Shown: positions 13,501 through 23,815 of the stretch, in pieces | Layout of the letters: every line of letters begins with the position of its first letter | Numbering within the stretch: the stretch's first letter is position 1 | Source of the DNA: Marchantia polymorpha subsp. ruderalis | Taxonomy: Eukaryota; Streptophyta; Marchantiopsida; Marchantiales; Marchantiaceae | DNA length: 64,000 bases | Assembly (NCBI GenBank): GCA_037833965.1 | Contig: AP031355.1 | Span: forward strand, 13,045,501 to 13,109,500 | Direction: 5' to 3' | Program-made: the position numbers and the translations under genes | The notes under the pieces: generated by a model | Database searches by the model: none | Seen by the model: the letters and a program-made list of their open reading frames with translations, nothing else | What the model was told of the DNA's origin: nothing

Positions 13501-13753
13501 TAGGCTAGGAATTGAGGAAGGACGTTGGCTTAATATTGATAGGAGTGAACGTATTTGTAGGCTATGTGATGGAAGAGAAGTTGAGGATGAAGAGCATGTA
13601 TTTCTTACTTGTACTAGATATGCAGAGATTAGAGTGACTCATAATATAGATGTAGAGAATTTTCATTCTTTGTTACAGTTAGTTCCTTTTGATTTAGGTT
13701 GTTATATTGGGGACATTATTGGTTATCGTTCTAGTGCTCTTGGCACTAGCTAG
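10552..13753 (+). pseudogene. LINE copy A ORF2 (APE endonuclease-reverse transcriptase), multiply disrupted
   Basis: Homologous over its length to copy B ORF2. The endonuclease keeps WNIRGL, GDFNAR and SDHAPL. In-frame stops lie at 11125-11127, near 11347, 11719-11721, 12433-12435 and 13340-13342, and there is a frameshift near 12985. The RT catalytic box, YADD in copy B, reads YAYD here (around 12622-12633). IDFKKAFDT in motif A reads IDFKKAFNT, and IQGCPLSP reads IQGCSLSP. The C-terminal CxxC...HxxxxC motif (CRLCDG to HVFLTC, about 13555-13614) is intact. ORF2 lies just downstream of ORF1. Confidence 0.93.
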
Positions 13754-13848
13754 GGTTTGGCCTTTGGGGTCTTTTCCCTTGTTTGTGGCTGTCGCTTGTA
13801 TTGTGTTTTTCAGCCTTTTGACCCTTTGGGTCCCCCGGGCTTGATCTA

Positions 13849-13871
13849 TTACCATTTACCATTTACCATTT
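13849..13871 (+). repeat. LINE 3' tail, (TTACCAT)n
   Basis: About three copies of a 7-bp unit replace a poly(A) tail. The same unit closes copies B and C (on the opposite strand, GGTAAAT repeats at 26211 and 62444). Confidence 0.85.
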
Positions 13872-15060
13872 GGTAACTTGTCATGATAGATTGGTACTTC
13901 TTGTGTGACTTCTGTTTGGCCCTACGGGCTCGTTGTTTAAATCTGTTAATAGCCTCAAGCTCCTTACCCTTGGTAAAGCAGGAACCTGTCATTCTAGCTT
14001 GAATGTCGAAGCCTGAAAGGTTGAAATACCATTTACATGTATACAAACTCTCAACTCAACACACTCTCATTAGCATTTTAAGATATTTAAAATATTCTTT
14101 AATGTAATAAGTCCTCACACATAATTATCTATTAACTTGTTAAAGATTCTATAACCTATTTTTGTATGTCGTCTTGAAATTTACCATTTTAACTTATGAA
14201 AATTATGTAATTGAATATACTTATAATTAATCTTTGTGTATATGATTCGTTGAAAAATATTACATGACAACATGTCATTGGTCTACTTAGATATTTAAAA
14301 AGCTTACTTATTTTTGAAATGAGGTGTTGACATGGTATTAAGAATCTTGAAATTTTTAGAAATTCAATTTGTCTCTAAATAAAACTCAAACATAATTTAG
14401 TCAATCACAATTAATCTTCTTGATAAAATTAATCAAAACTAACCTGAAGCTAAAGTTTTTTTATTTTAAATATATATTTTGATTGAAAATAAATTAACTT
14501 GCCCACTCAAAATTTTGAAAAGAATTCTAATTATTTCACCAAATACAAATGTGATAGCTAAACTTACTAAATTTAGTTCATACTAACTAGATCTAGTCAA
14601 TTTTTTATTATGTCTACATCCAACCTCTTTAAATACGGCAAATACGAAACTCAAGAGCCCGTATTTTGTTTTCAAAAAGTTTCGTATTTTCAACAAAAAT
14701 GTCTTTGTTCATCTCGAAGGCGGTACTAGAGAAACTAACGGAGGTATTAATTAAAATTGTGCGATGACCGTTTGTGACATTACATTGCTTTACTAACTAA
14801 AAATTGAAACTATCCTTTGCACATCATAACGGTGTAAATGAATTTGCGGCTTTTAAGAGTTCTTGAAGATTGGTTTGGACTTAAACGACACTATCATAGT
14901 TCCTCAACTTCACTACAGTTTTGGATCTTTGTTACCTAACTCCACTACAATTTTAGACATTTGTTACTTCACATCACTACAGTTTTTGTTCTTTGTTATC
15001 TGAAATTTGATGGATCTATTGAACCTGTCTCAAAGCAATCTCGCAAAACTTCACTTTAAT
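13872..15060. other. non-coding, with a possible second LINE-tail remnant at 13873-14040
   Basis: Just after the tail, the stretch around 13916-14037 contains GGCCCTACGGGCTCGTTG, like the GGGTCCCCCGGGCTTGATC of the LINE 3' UTR, and ends in ATACCATTTACAT. It may be the 3' end of a related older element. The rest, to 15060, is AT-rich with no gene seen. Confidence 0.35.
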
Positions 15061-15065
15061 CTAAA

Positions 15066-16740
15066 CATCTATTACAATCTGATCTATGTGTATAGCAAGT
15101 TGTGATGCTAGATCATGTGAAGTGGTTGCATGTAGATGTAGATTCTGTGCACATGAAGAAATTGCTCGACATCTTGGACATTTGAGTGTACTCTTTTCAA
15201 CACACGCATCATCTTTGCATCAACCACTAAGTGGGATGAGGAGAGTATCAAAAGCTTTCAACAGAAGATAAGTCTAATTATTTTGCAATTTCTAATAAAC
15301 ATACCAAAACTTTTTGTCACTTTATGAAAAAACAATTTGTCATGAGTACTTTTATTACTAGAGCTTCGATTGTTGACGTGAATATAAGACAAATGCTTTG
15401 GAGTGAAAACGATTTGTATGATCCATCTCGAGCAATCCCAATATACCTCTTTACACCGTTTGAAGATGACAATTATTGCATTCAAATTAGCCAGAAGAAA
15501 CTTTCTTTTGTAATGAATATTTGGTTGCTTCTTATGTTAGAACCCCATGCGTCATATACATAAAAAAATTTGTACAGATACTTCATTTCGCATGGATGTT
15601 TTTTTTAGCCTTTGATGCATCTTGTGACATACAAGGAGTTTTTTGGATTGATGTTCATATTCAAATTTATCAAAAATCTTCTCTTGAAAATTTTCACCTT
15701 ATTACACTTACTTTTTTTGGTAGACATACAGTAGTGGCAATGTTTGAGATGTTTTCAAAGTTGTTGGATGCAGTTTCTTTCTTATGGAAGTACAAGCTAA
15801 TTGGGTGTTCACCTAATGGTGCTACAATGATGACGGAAAATTTATCTGGAGTTGGAACGTGTATTCAGGAGGTCATTAGATCATATTTTATTTGGTTCTG
15901 GTGTTTGTTGCATCATATAGATACTTTGATGCACAAAATTTACAAAAACGCTCATTGTGGAATTTATAAGACTCTGATCTCACTAATTTCTGTTTTATGA
16001 CGTTAGAAGATTTTGATCCATGAAATGCAAGGCATTTGTTCAAATTTATCTGCTACTGGTTGAGCTTTGATGTCTTGTGTATCTCATTTTTTGATCAAAA
16101 AAAGATCTAAAATTATGGTTAATTTTGACTAGAGTGATGTTTCTCAACTGGTTCGCAACATGTATTCATTGTCTTGATGTTTAGTTGCACTTGTAAGCAA
16201 GGTTTCAGGTTATATGAACTAATGTGTGGAAGGTTTACAAGGAAGAAAAACCACTTTGCAATAGCAAAAGTCAGTTCTTCAAGATTTGCTAGGTAACTTT
16301 CAGAGCTTTGCATGTGTTAAACAAGTTGGAATTTAGTTAAAATCGTCTCCTACATACAACATCGTTATCTTAGACAGATGGCAAGTTAGTCATTTCAATT
16401 TGATTGAATTAATCAAAGATGAGGGTTTGTTTGCTACCCAATCATTAGTAGAGCTCAAGACAAAAATTTAAGTGCTCCATGTAGTTGACAACATGTTTTT
16501 GGAAGCAGTTTGTAATCTCAGCAAGGTATAAGCGACACATAATGAGTTCAACAAGAGAAATTTTAATATTTTGCCACCTTGCTTATCACAGGAATTTGTA
16601 GCTCTAAAAACATGATAAGTTGTTCAATTTTTTCTAAAATATCAAGATCGTCTCAAACTTTCTTGGAAACCAGATGACATAGATAAAATAGTAGAAGAAC
16701 ACAAACAACATGTGATTTTTGTGAACCGAGAACATTGATT
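15066..16740 (+). pseudogene. degenerate hAT-like DNA-transposon protein
   Basis: Fragments in shifting frames keep a recognisable order. First comes a Cys-rich N-terminal finger (VACRCRFCAHEE near 15125), then FVMSTFITRAS. A central piece follows with LIGCSPNGATMMTENLSGVGT and WCLLHHIDTLMHKIYK (about 15798-15945), and then QDRLKLSWKPDD near 16650. This resembles the central region of hAT-superfamily transposases (LIGxSxDGAxxMTG...WCxxHQLDL). Stops and frameshifts interrupt it throughout. Assignment to hAT is by pattern memory only. Terminal repeats were not identified with confidence. Confidence 0.55.
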
Positions 16741-17153
16741 TTGGACTGCCTTGAATTGATTGAATGAACAGTCTGATTTAAGCTAAGCTTGGAGTATTCC
16801 AAGTATTAAAAATAGATTTTCTTAACTCATGGATTTTGTTGGAGGAATAGATTGCTCATTTCCTAACACTACAACGATGAAAAGTGACTTCTTAGTGCTA
16901 AAATTGGAAAAAGATATTCATAGATAAAAAAACAACACCTAGCTCTTCCGAAGGTGTAATACATTGCCGTCAAATTTGGACTTTATTGAAGAAAACATGA
17001 GAGATTTTTGTCAAGTTCTGTATTTTGTTTTGAAAATTATCCTTATTTTGTTGAGATATAAAACATACGGAATCCGTACTTTAGCAAAAAATCTTTTCTA
17101 TAACCAATACACTTGTACAACTGTAGGTATTCATGATACCTAATGTTGTACCG

Positions 17154-18586
17154 GTCTCAGATCTCAAGATGCCTGAATCACAGTAAAATTATGATATGAA
17201 CTATCACATCTAGTGTGGTTTGCTTCAAACAAGAATAACTTTTCATGTTTAAAAATCATTCACTTGAATCACTTATTTTTATATACTGAAAGAAAGTTCT
17301 TTCTCTATTTTTATTTTTATTTTATATTATTATGATTCAAGTAAACTAGTGTCATATAATTGAAGTATCTTAAGGTGCTTACTTTACTTGCTTGTTGTAC
17401 ATGATCAGAAATCAATAAAAGGTCAAAAAAACTCTATAATATAAATGATAAATAGATGAAGCTCATAAGATCCAAAGTATGTATTGGCAATAAAACACAC
17501 AAAAAGTCATATATTCAATGAAGTTGATGCACTAACATTAGATTTGAATGTATGATTAACAATTATCAACTTTAGAATAGAATTGTATAAAGCTTATTCA
17601 CATATTGTGATGAGGATTGGAAACATAATATGTAAGTAAAAAAATTTGATGAATCTTTTGAAGAGATTGAAAATTTTACATCTAATTTTTATTTAAATTG
17701 AAAAATCATATATTGTGGTGCTGAAGATGTAATCAAACATTTTAAGTAATGTATCAGCAGAAGCACAAAATTGAAATCAAGATGATAAATGATTGATGGC
17801 CTTGAAAATTTTGAATAATAAATTTTTTTAAATCTTAAAAGAGAAGATTAAAAGAACAAAAGTTTATAAAAAATATGAAAACTAATGAGGATTTTGAAAA
17901 AGTACAACTATAAAGCAATATTGTAATAAAATAGGGATAGTTACTTTCATATATGCAAAAAATCAATATATTTTGTACAAGATTTAGACAGTTTTCAAGT
18001 GATGAAAATGCTACATTCAAAGAGATTTTTTTATTTGAAAAGATGAGAAAAAAATCAAATGCAAAACTTGGAGCAAACATTTGTTGCATTGAAGCTTTTG
18101 AAGGAGGAAAGACATATTCTAGAAATTTATGAAGAGTTTGATATGGGGATATATTGAATGAGATGATAAAGGTGAAATATGATGATGAAGATAAAATGAT
18201 GAAAACATATTCTAGGAAAAATTTACTTCAGTAATGAGTGATTTTAAGCATCATAAATTTAAATGAAAACTAAATATTATACAATGGACAAGAATGTGAA
18301 ATCAATTGCTGCTACTTTGCTCAAGACTCCAAATAGCAAGTACAACAAGCAAGTAAAGAAAGCACCTTAAGATACTTCAATTATATGACACTAGTTTACT
18401 TGAATCATAATAATATAAAATAAAAATAAAAATAGAGAAAGAACTTTCTTTCAGTATATAAAAATAAGTGATTCAAGTGAATGATTTTTAAACATGAAAA
18501 GTTATTCTTGTTTGAAGCAAACCACACTAGATGTGATAGTTCATATCATAATTTTACTGTGATTCAGGCATCTTGAGATCTTAGAC
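17154..18586. repeat. 247-bp near-perfect inverted repeat with 939-bp AT-rich spacer
   Basis: The arm 17154-17400 is the reverse complement of 18340-18586. I found only two mismatches by eye (17158 and one in the inner end near 17384) and no gaps. The spacer 17401-18339 is AT-rich and shows no convincing coding potential. The arms and spacer suggest a long-TIR non-autonomous DNA element or a foldback element. No clear target-site duplication was seen next to the arms. Confidence 0.93.
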
Positions 18587-18596
18587 TCAAGTACAT

Positions 18597-18828
18597 GCAG
18601 CCCATTTTCAAAAAATCATTTAATTGTTAAAAAAGAGTTGAGATGAAGATTTTAGAGTTTTCATTTGCACCATGCAGCCCATTTTCTAAAACTCATTTAT
18701 ACAAAAAAAAAGAGTTAGAGATGAAGATTTTAGAGTTTTCATTTGCACCATGCAGCCCATTTTCTAAAACTCATTTATTTAAAAAAAAAGAGTTAGAGAT
18801 GAAGATTTTAGAGTTTTCATTTGCACCA
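18597..18828 (+). repeat. 78-bp tandem repeat, about three copies
   Basis: ATGAAGATTTTAGAGTTTTC recurs at 18643, 18721 and 18799 (period 78 bp). A diverged partial unit precedes it from 18597. Because 78 is a multiple of three, one frame stays open through the array, but I see no evidence that it is translated. Confidence 0.92.
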
Positions 18829-18839
18829 TATTCTAGCCG

Positions 18840-19289
18840 GTGATTTACAATACAAAAAATAATAGACAATTTTCATTCATTCAAGACATCCAACTGGCTA
18901 ATCAAGTGAACATCAAAAACATGAAAATGAATTTTGTTATGAATGACTTTGTTGAAATCTTTGCAAGAAGATCTATCTATTTTATTGAAGATAATACTTT
19001 AGATTTGAACAATTTTTGTTTGCTCAAAAAGTTAAGTGAAAATGTCATCATAACTAGATCATTTTTTACTTTTATAAGCATATACACACTATCACAAGAT
19101 GATAAAATTTTATTAGCACATATGTATAATGAGATGAATGAAGTATTGAGAGACTTTATTTTGAAAAAGACTATGGCTATTTTGAATGATGTGTGCATCA
19201 AGAAGCTGTGCATGAAGAAGAATAAGATCAAAGTAACTCCCCGGCCCGTAAATCTTCAAGCCGTTTCCGCCCGTAGGTACGAAGAGCCG
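18840..19289 (+). other. unidentified open segment leading into mitochondrial DNA
   Basis: An AT-rich open frame starts near 18843 and runs without a stop into the rpl16-like fragment, ending at the TGA near 19374. Its first 125 or so residues (Asn/Lys/Ile/Phe-rich) match nothing I recognise. It may be transposon-derived. GC content jumps near 19237, where 50-60 bases of GC-richer sequence precede the rpl16 match. Confidence 0.3.
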
Positions 19290-19397
19290 AAGTATGGCAT
19301 TAAAAGTTGTGAAGCTGGCCGTATTTCATATCAAGCAATTGAAGCAGCGCGTCGTGCTATAAGCAAAAAATTTTGAAGAAATTCTAAAATATGGGTA
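19290..19397 (+). pseudogene. rpl16: mitochondrial rpl16 fragment in the nucleus (NUMT)
   Basis: The translation KYGIKSCEAGRISYQAIEAA followed by RRAISKKF matches the central part of plant mitochondrial ribosomal protein L16. After an in-frame TGA where an Arg codon is expected, RNSKIWV continues the same protein. Only about 35 codons are present, so it cannot function. Confidence 0.85.
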
Positions 19398-19401
19398 ACT
19401 T

Positions 19402-19505
19402 TTTATGATCTCGGCTTATGATTTAATTGCCATGTATTTAGCTATTGAGCTTCAAAGTTTATGTTTTTATGTGATCGCAGCATCAAAAAGAGACTCTGAA
19501 TTTTC
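19402..19505 (+). pseudogene. nad2: mitochondrial nad2 fragment in the nucleus (NUMT)
   Basis: [19 protein letters not shown] and then [17 protein letters not shown] match an internal segment of land-plant NADH dehydrogenase subunit 2. It joins the rpl16 piece directly and breaks off near 19505 where the family would continue TEAG. These genes would not normally abut like this, so the cluster is a mosaic. The next about 100 bases (to about 19610) may be a third organellar piece that I cannot name. Confidence 0.85.
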
Positions 19506-22049
19506 ACTACCTGAAAGGGACCTAGCAATAGGAAACGCCACCAAAATTGGTTTTTTGTGCTTCACGATCACATATCAAATTTCCCTTTGAAGTGGATAAG
19601 ATGGTTATACCAAGTCCTTCCCTTTTTTTTGATAAACGATTTTTTTGCGTGGTGAGTGGCCTTTTTTAGTGTTTCGTCACCCAAGATTCAAGTCAGCACC
19701 AAAGACAAAATGTAGATTGGACTAAGCTAAAAACATAGTCATGTGCTTAAGAATTCTAGCAAAAATACTAACAGAAAAAGATCGCTATAAATAATAATAA
19801 TAGCTATGATTTTTTTATGGATACATGGATGTTGGATTCATTAAAGCATCCCACCAGGATTTCCACAAGTCTCACCACTCTGCGGGGGATTTAGCGCTGA
19901 GGCCACCGCAATAACCCTCGTCATAGTCCAGTTGCTTGTAGCAGGATCAAAAAGTCTACTGCAATGTTGTGAAGTATCACATTAAAGATTGTGAAAAAAG
20001 TATTATCTTGGTTGAAGAAGTTACATCTTACACCATCAAAGCCGAAATCAACATTTGAACAAAACATTGTTGGTCATTTGTATAGATGGCAAGGTCAAAA
20101 ACAGATTCAAACAAGATGAATGCAATTCAGAAAACGAAGAAGATTTGCATGTATTTGACAAAGATGATAATTTAAAAACATTATTGTGTTTCATCACATC
20201 TAGATTTCTCACAATGATTATACAAGGAAATTGTTATATATGCTGTTAAACTAATCAAATTGTAAATGGAAGAAATAGACATGTGGAAAGAATGAGACAA
20301 ATAAAAAGCTGTACATTTTCACTTTCAATTTTGAGAAGTAAAAATTAATCAATGTAGCAGGTCTAGTCTTGTCATGGATGCCATAAATGAAATTGAATCA
20401 AACTCAAATTGAATAGAATGCTAGAATGGAATGTAACCCAATTTCATTTCCCGTTTAATATTTGCGTAAAAGTTCAACAAATGAATCAGTTTATTCTAGG
20501 TGTACGTGTCGATTTAATCACACGCATTATCACCTCATCTTGGACATTCCAATTTAAACATATATTCCCGTGGTATTTATTACTTGCGACTTAAAAAAGT
20601 AAATTTACGTCTTAAAATTATCGTAATGGCTCTAAACCGAAAGGAGAGGCAACATTGTTTTGAGGCTGATGCTGTTGAGTTGGGGATTTTGAAACCTTCT
20701 TATTTGTCTTAGACGTTGACATGGAACGATGGAACATAACCGTCAGTTGTGAGTGCTTGTCACAAATCTTGCAGAAAGTAAATATAATGAGACCAAACTT
20801 AAGGTTTGTTGTGTAGTTACAGCAGTATTAGAATAAGACATCTTCACTAACGCATTTCATACTGGGAGGAAATCTTTGAAATGAATCTCGCGCTTTTGGT
20901 TTAGGACCATTTTGTGGGGTCTTCTAGCTGTCAAATTGGCTCCCTCGTCGAATTCCCGTGGCTGACTTGTTCTGAAAGTCTCATTCACCACTCACCTACT
21001 GTCAGATAACGTGGATAATAGCGAGATTTTCCCTTGGATAACTTCAAAAAGACGAGCTGATAAGGCCGCCTGAAGAGAGTGGTCATAGAGAGCTTCTTCA
21101 AGCTTCAATTCCCCTTTCTATTGACGCTTATTAGGTAGACGAAGAGTATCCACTCCTTGGTTAGGAGTACTCAGTGTTCGCTACGTTTTGCGTACTGCGG
21201 AGGGCATGGCATCTTGACTTATAGAAAAGACTCGCCCTCTGCTCCTGTCAGAAATGAACTACAAGTAACGTTTCACGAGCTCTACTACTCCCACGCCCTG
21301 AGAAAGGATCAAATACCATCTGGCAAGGTATTCCGTTCTCAGCAGGCCTGTATGTGAGAGTTGCTAAGGAATGCAATTAACGATGCTCATTTATTGAACT
21401 GACAATGCTGAGACAGCCTACGATCCAAAACATTTGAACTTGTATCATGTATCCTGTACATTCCTCAACATGTACAGCAAAGGAGAGCAAACGTTCCCAA
21501 ATTGCTTCAATTTTGTTTGTGGATCCACAGAAATCGGAAATTAAGCACGGACAAGAACATCTAGAGTGGGCAACTGTTCCTGCATTTCTAGCATTCGAAG
21601 ACATGGCATCAAACAAGACGTAGAATTGCGACATGAATAGTGGTCACCTTTATGTATAGTCAAAATTTTGAAAGGCAGCACAGGCGTCAAAACCTCTGTG
21701 CGAAGGGACATTCTCGGTTTGCGAGAAATAGGACAGCGAGCAGACTAGCTACAACTGATCCCAGTAAAACCTGTAAGCAAAGCGGTGTAGTACGTGCGAC
21801 ACAGACGCCATCGGCTTCATGATAAGTGTTTTTTGTCCAATTACAACACAGAGCGCCCGGCTAGTCAAGCAGCAGGATAAGTTGATCCATAGAAAGGAGA
21901 GACCAGCCCTTCTACAGCAGCTTTCCAATAATCTGATAAATTTTTCAACGTGCCTGTAATTGTACATGGAAAGACCTAGCTTTCAATCTCCGGAACAATT
22001 TTGAACCTAGATCATAGTCATGAACCTGGATCCAGAAGAGGCACGCAGC
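19506..22049. other. non-coding region between the NUMT cluster and S1FA
   Basis: No gene is recognised. Possible further organellar debris lies up to about 19940 (a GC-richer patch at 19850-19930). The part just below 22050 is likely the 3' UTR of the S1FA-like gene. Short open frames at 21157-21357 (+) and 21377-21634 (-) lack family resemblance. Confidence 0.35.
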
Positions 22050-23815
22050 TTAGTCACCAGCAGGAGCAACACCTGCTTTCAGTCGTTCTCTTTTCAGCTT
22101 CTTCTTTGACACTGGTTTCTTCTTTCTTGGTGGCAATGTCTTTTTAGCATAAGAAAACAATGCGTAATTTCCAACAATAAAGACTAAAACGGTTCCAACC
22201 ACCACCAACAGCACTATCAGCGCCGGGTTGAAGCCTTGATCTGGAGCCTTGGTAGAGAATGTTCCCTGTAGATGAAAAGACAAGGCCAAATCAAAGTTGC
22301 TTTAGCTTGTGGCAGTCCGGAAGGAAGTTAGCCGAGTGGATATAATAACAATAATTTGAGCTTATAATCTTCGTTGTTAATTTGATGAAGCCATCGTCGA
22401 CTTTCTACAGGGTGAGTGCAGTATGTGGGGACAACTGGACAAACATCTGCGGCCAGAACTCTGAGCAATGATTGGCTGCTGAAAGCCTCCAGCTTTTTCT
22501 TCTCATTATCAGTGCTCACTTTCCATCAACAGTATCCAGCCCCAACAAAAATGGAAGCAGCCATTTTACGACAGACTTACCAACTTCAAGGTTATTGCTA
22601 CCAGTGCTAAAAGACGACGCCACAACTTCAGGGAAGAAAGAATAATCCCAATTAGTCATCAGAATAGGGGATAAAAGCAACACAAAAAGCAAGAGATGGA
22701 GCATGAGATGTCAACATCCACTCTGCTCACCATTTGAAGGTATGTCAACTTTGTGAGCAAAAGTAGACTGAAGGCCAACGTCAAAATTCCGCCGGCAGTA
22801 TAGTACAGTATACGAAAAAATCGAAATGTAGCTTAGCTGCACTTCTTGGATGCCAGAAGCTTTTGCAAAACTTCGCAATAGCCTTGCATATCTGAATACA
22901 ATCCCTAGGTCTAAATAGACCCTCCTACGTACCACTCAATCGAGGATCGGGGATGAAGATCATTAGGGGGGGATGGACTGAAAGATACGGAGCTTCAGAT
23001 ATCAGTGCATATAGTTCTTGATAAGCTAAACGGAAATACGAGCTCTCATGGTTCCGTCACAAATGGATACATATATTCTCATAACGTACGAGTGCACACT
23101 TACGTACATTACTGTGAACCATATCATTTATTCCATCAAAACCGTAGCAACTTAAATATGGCCCTGTAATGTCTTTGATTGCAAACGTCAAGTTCTCAAA
23201 CACACAAGTGCAAGATCTGACTGCAATGCACGGTACATAACATCCGGCGGGCAAAATAGATGTACAAGCTCGGTTCTACTCCCATTATAACAGTACGAAA
23301 ACACCCAGTCTCAGATCGGACCACTCGACGCAGAGAAAGAAAAATAGTATGTCCTCAATGCCCTCCCTCGCTAAGCTTCCCGTACTCCATTCTCGACGTT
23401 AAACTGAAATAGAAGCAACCCCAATCGAAATGACTAGTTCGTCAGGGCGAGGGGAGGGGTGACATGCGCGTTGTGCAAGAGCAGGAGAGAAACCCTAGGC
23501 AAGCGGATTGCATCTCGGTCACAGCCGAGCCAGAACAGCATCCACCAGTCCCAGTCTCAGTCGCTCGATCGGATCAACATGCCAAAAGCCGGTAATAACC
23601 TCCGCTTTCCCAGAGCCCGGATCCTCAGTCACAAAAAACAACTTCCGCCCCAAAGCAGGCAAAAGGCCCAGCGAACAAAACAGGCCTTAAATTCCTTTCA
23701 CAAGAATCTCGCAAGCTCAGAGAAGAGACAGAAAAAAGAAAAGATGAGAAAAGAAAGAGTTTATTGCACAAACCTGGCTTGTAAAACTAGAGGCATCAAA
23801 ATCCTCTTCGGCCAT
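22050..23815 (-). CDS. S1FA-like small basic membrane/DNA-binding protein
   Basis: Exon 1 is 23815-23774 ([14 protein letters not shown]) and the main exon is 22265-22050, both phase 0 with GT-AG ends. This gives 85 residues; plant S1FA proteins are about 70-90. The main exon has the family hallmark [14 protein letters not shown], a single hydrophobic helix, then [25 protein letters not shown] and a short acidic end. S1FA was described as a tiny DNA-binding factor for a negative promoter element of plastid genes; the basic stretch would be its DNA-binding/nuclear signal. A possible 45-nt exon (22625-22581) lies between the two. It has a polypyrimidine tract and AG acceptor, a strong GTAAGT donor, and phase 0 on both sides. 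Including it would add 15 mostly hydrophobic residues. Whether it is used is unknown. Confidence 0.9.

Larger units (their letters stand above)
8135..13871 (+). mobile_element. non-LTR retrotransposon (LINE), copy A, full-length but decayed
   Basis: In order: a tandem 5' array (8135-9757), ORF1 (from 9761), ORF2 with endonuclease, reverse transcriptase and a C-terminal Cys/His motif (10552-13753), a short 3' UTR, and a tail of (ATTTACC)-type repeats ending near 13871. The same organisation on the opposite strand at 26208-31060 confirms the element boundaries. Several in-frame stops and frameshifts in both ORFs make this copy inactive in cis. I could not identify a confident target-site duplication. 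Confidence 0.93.
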
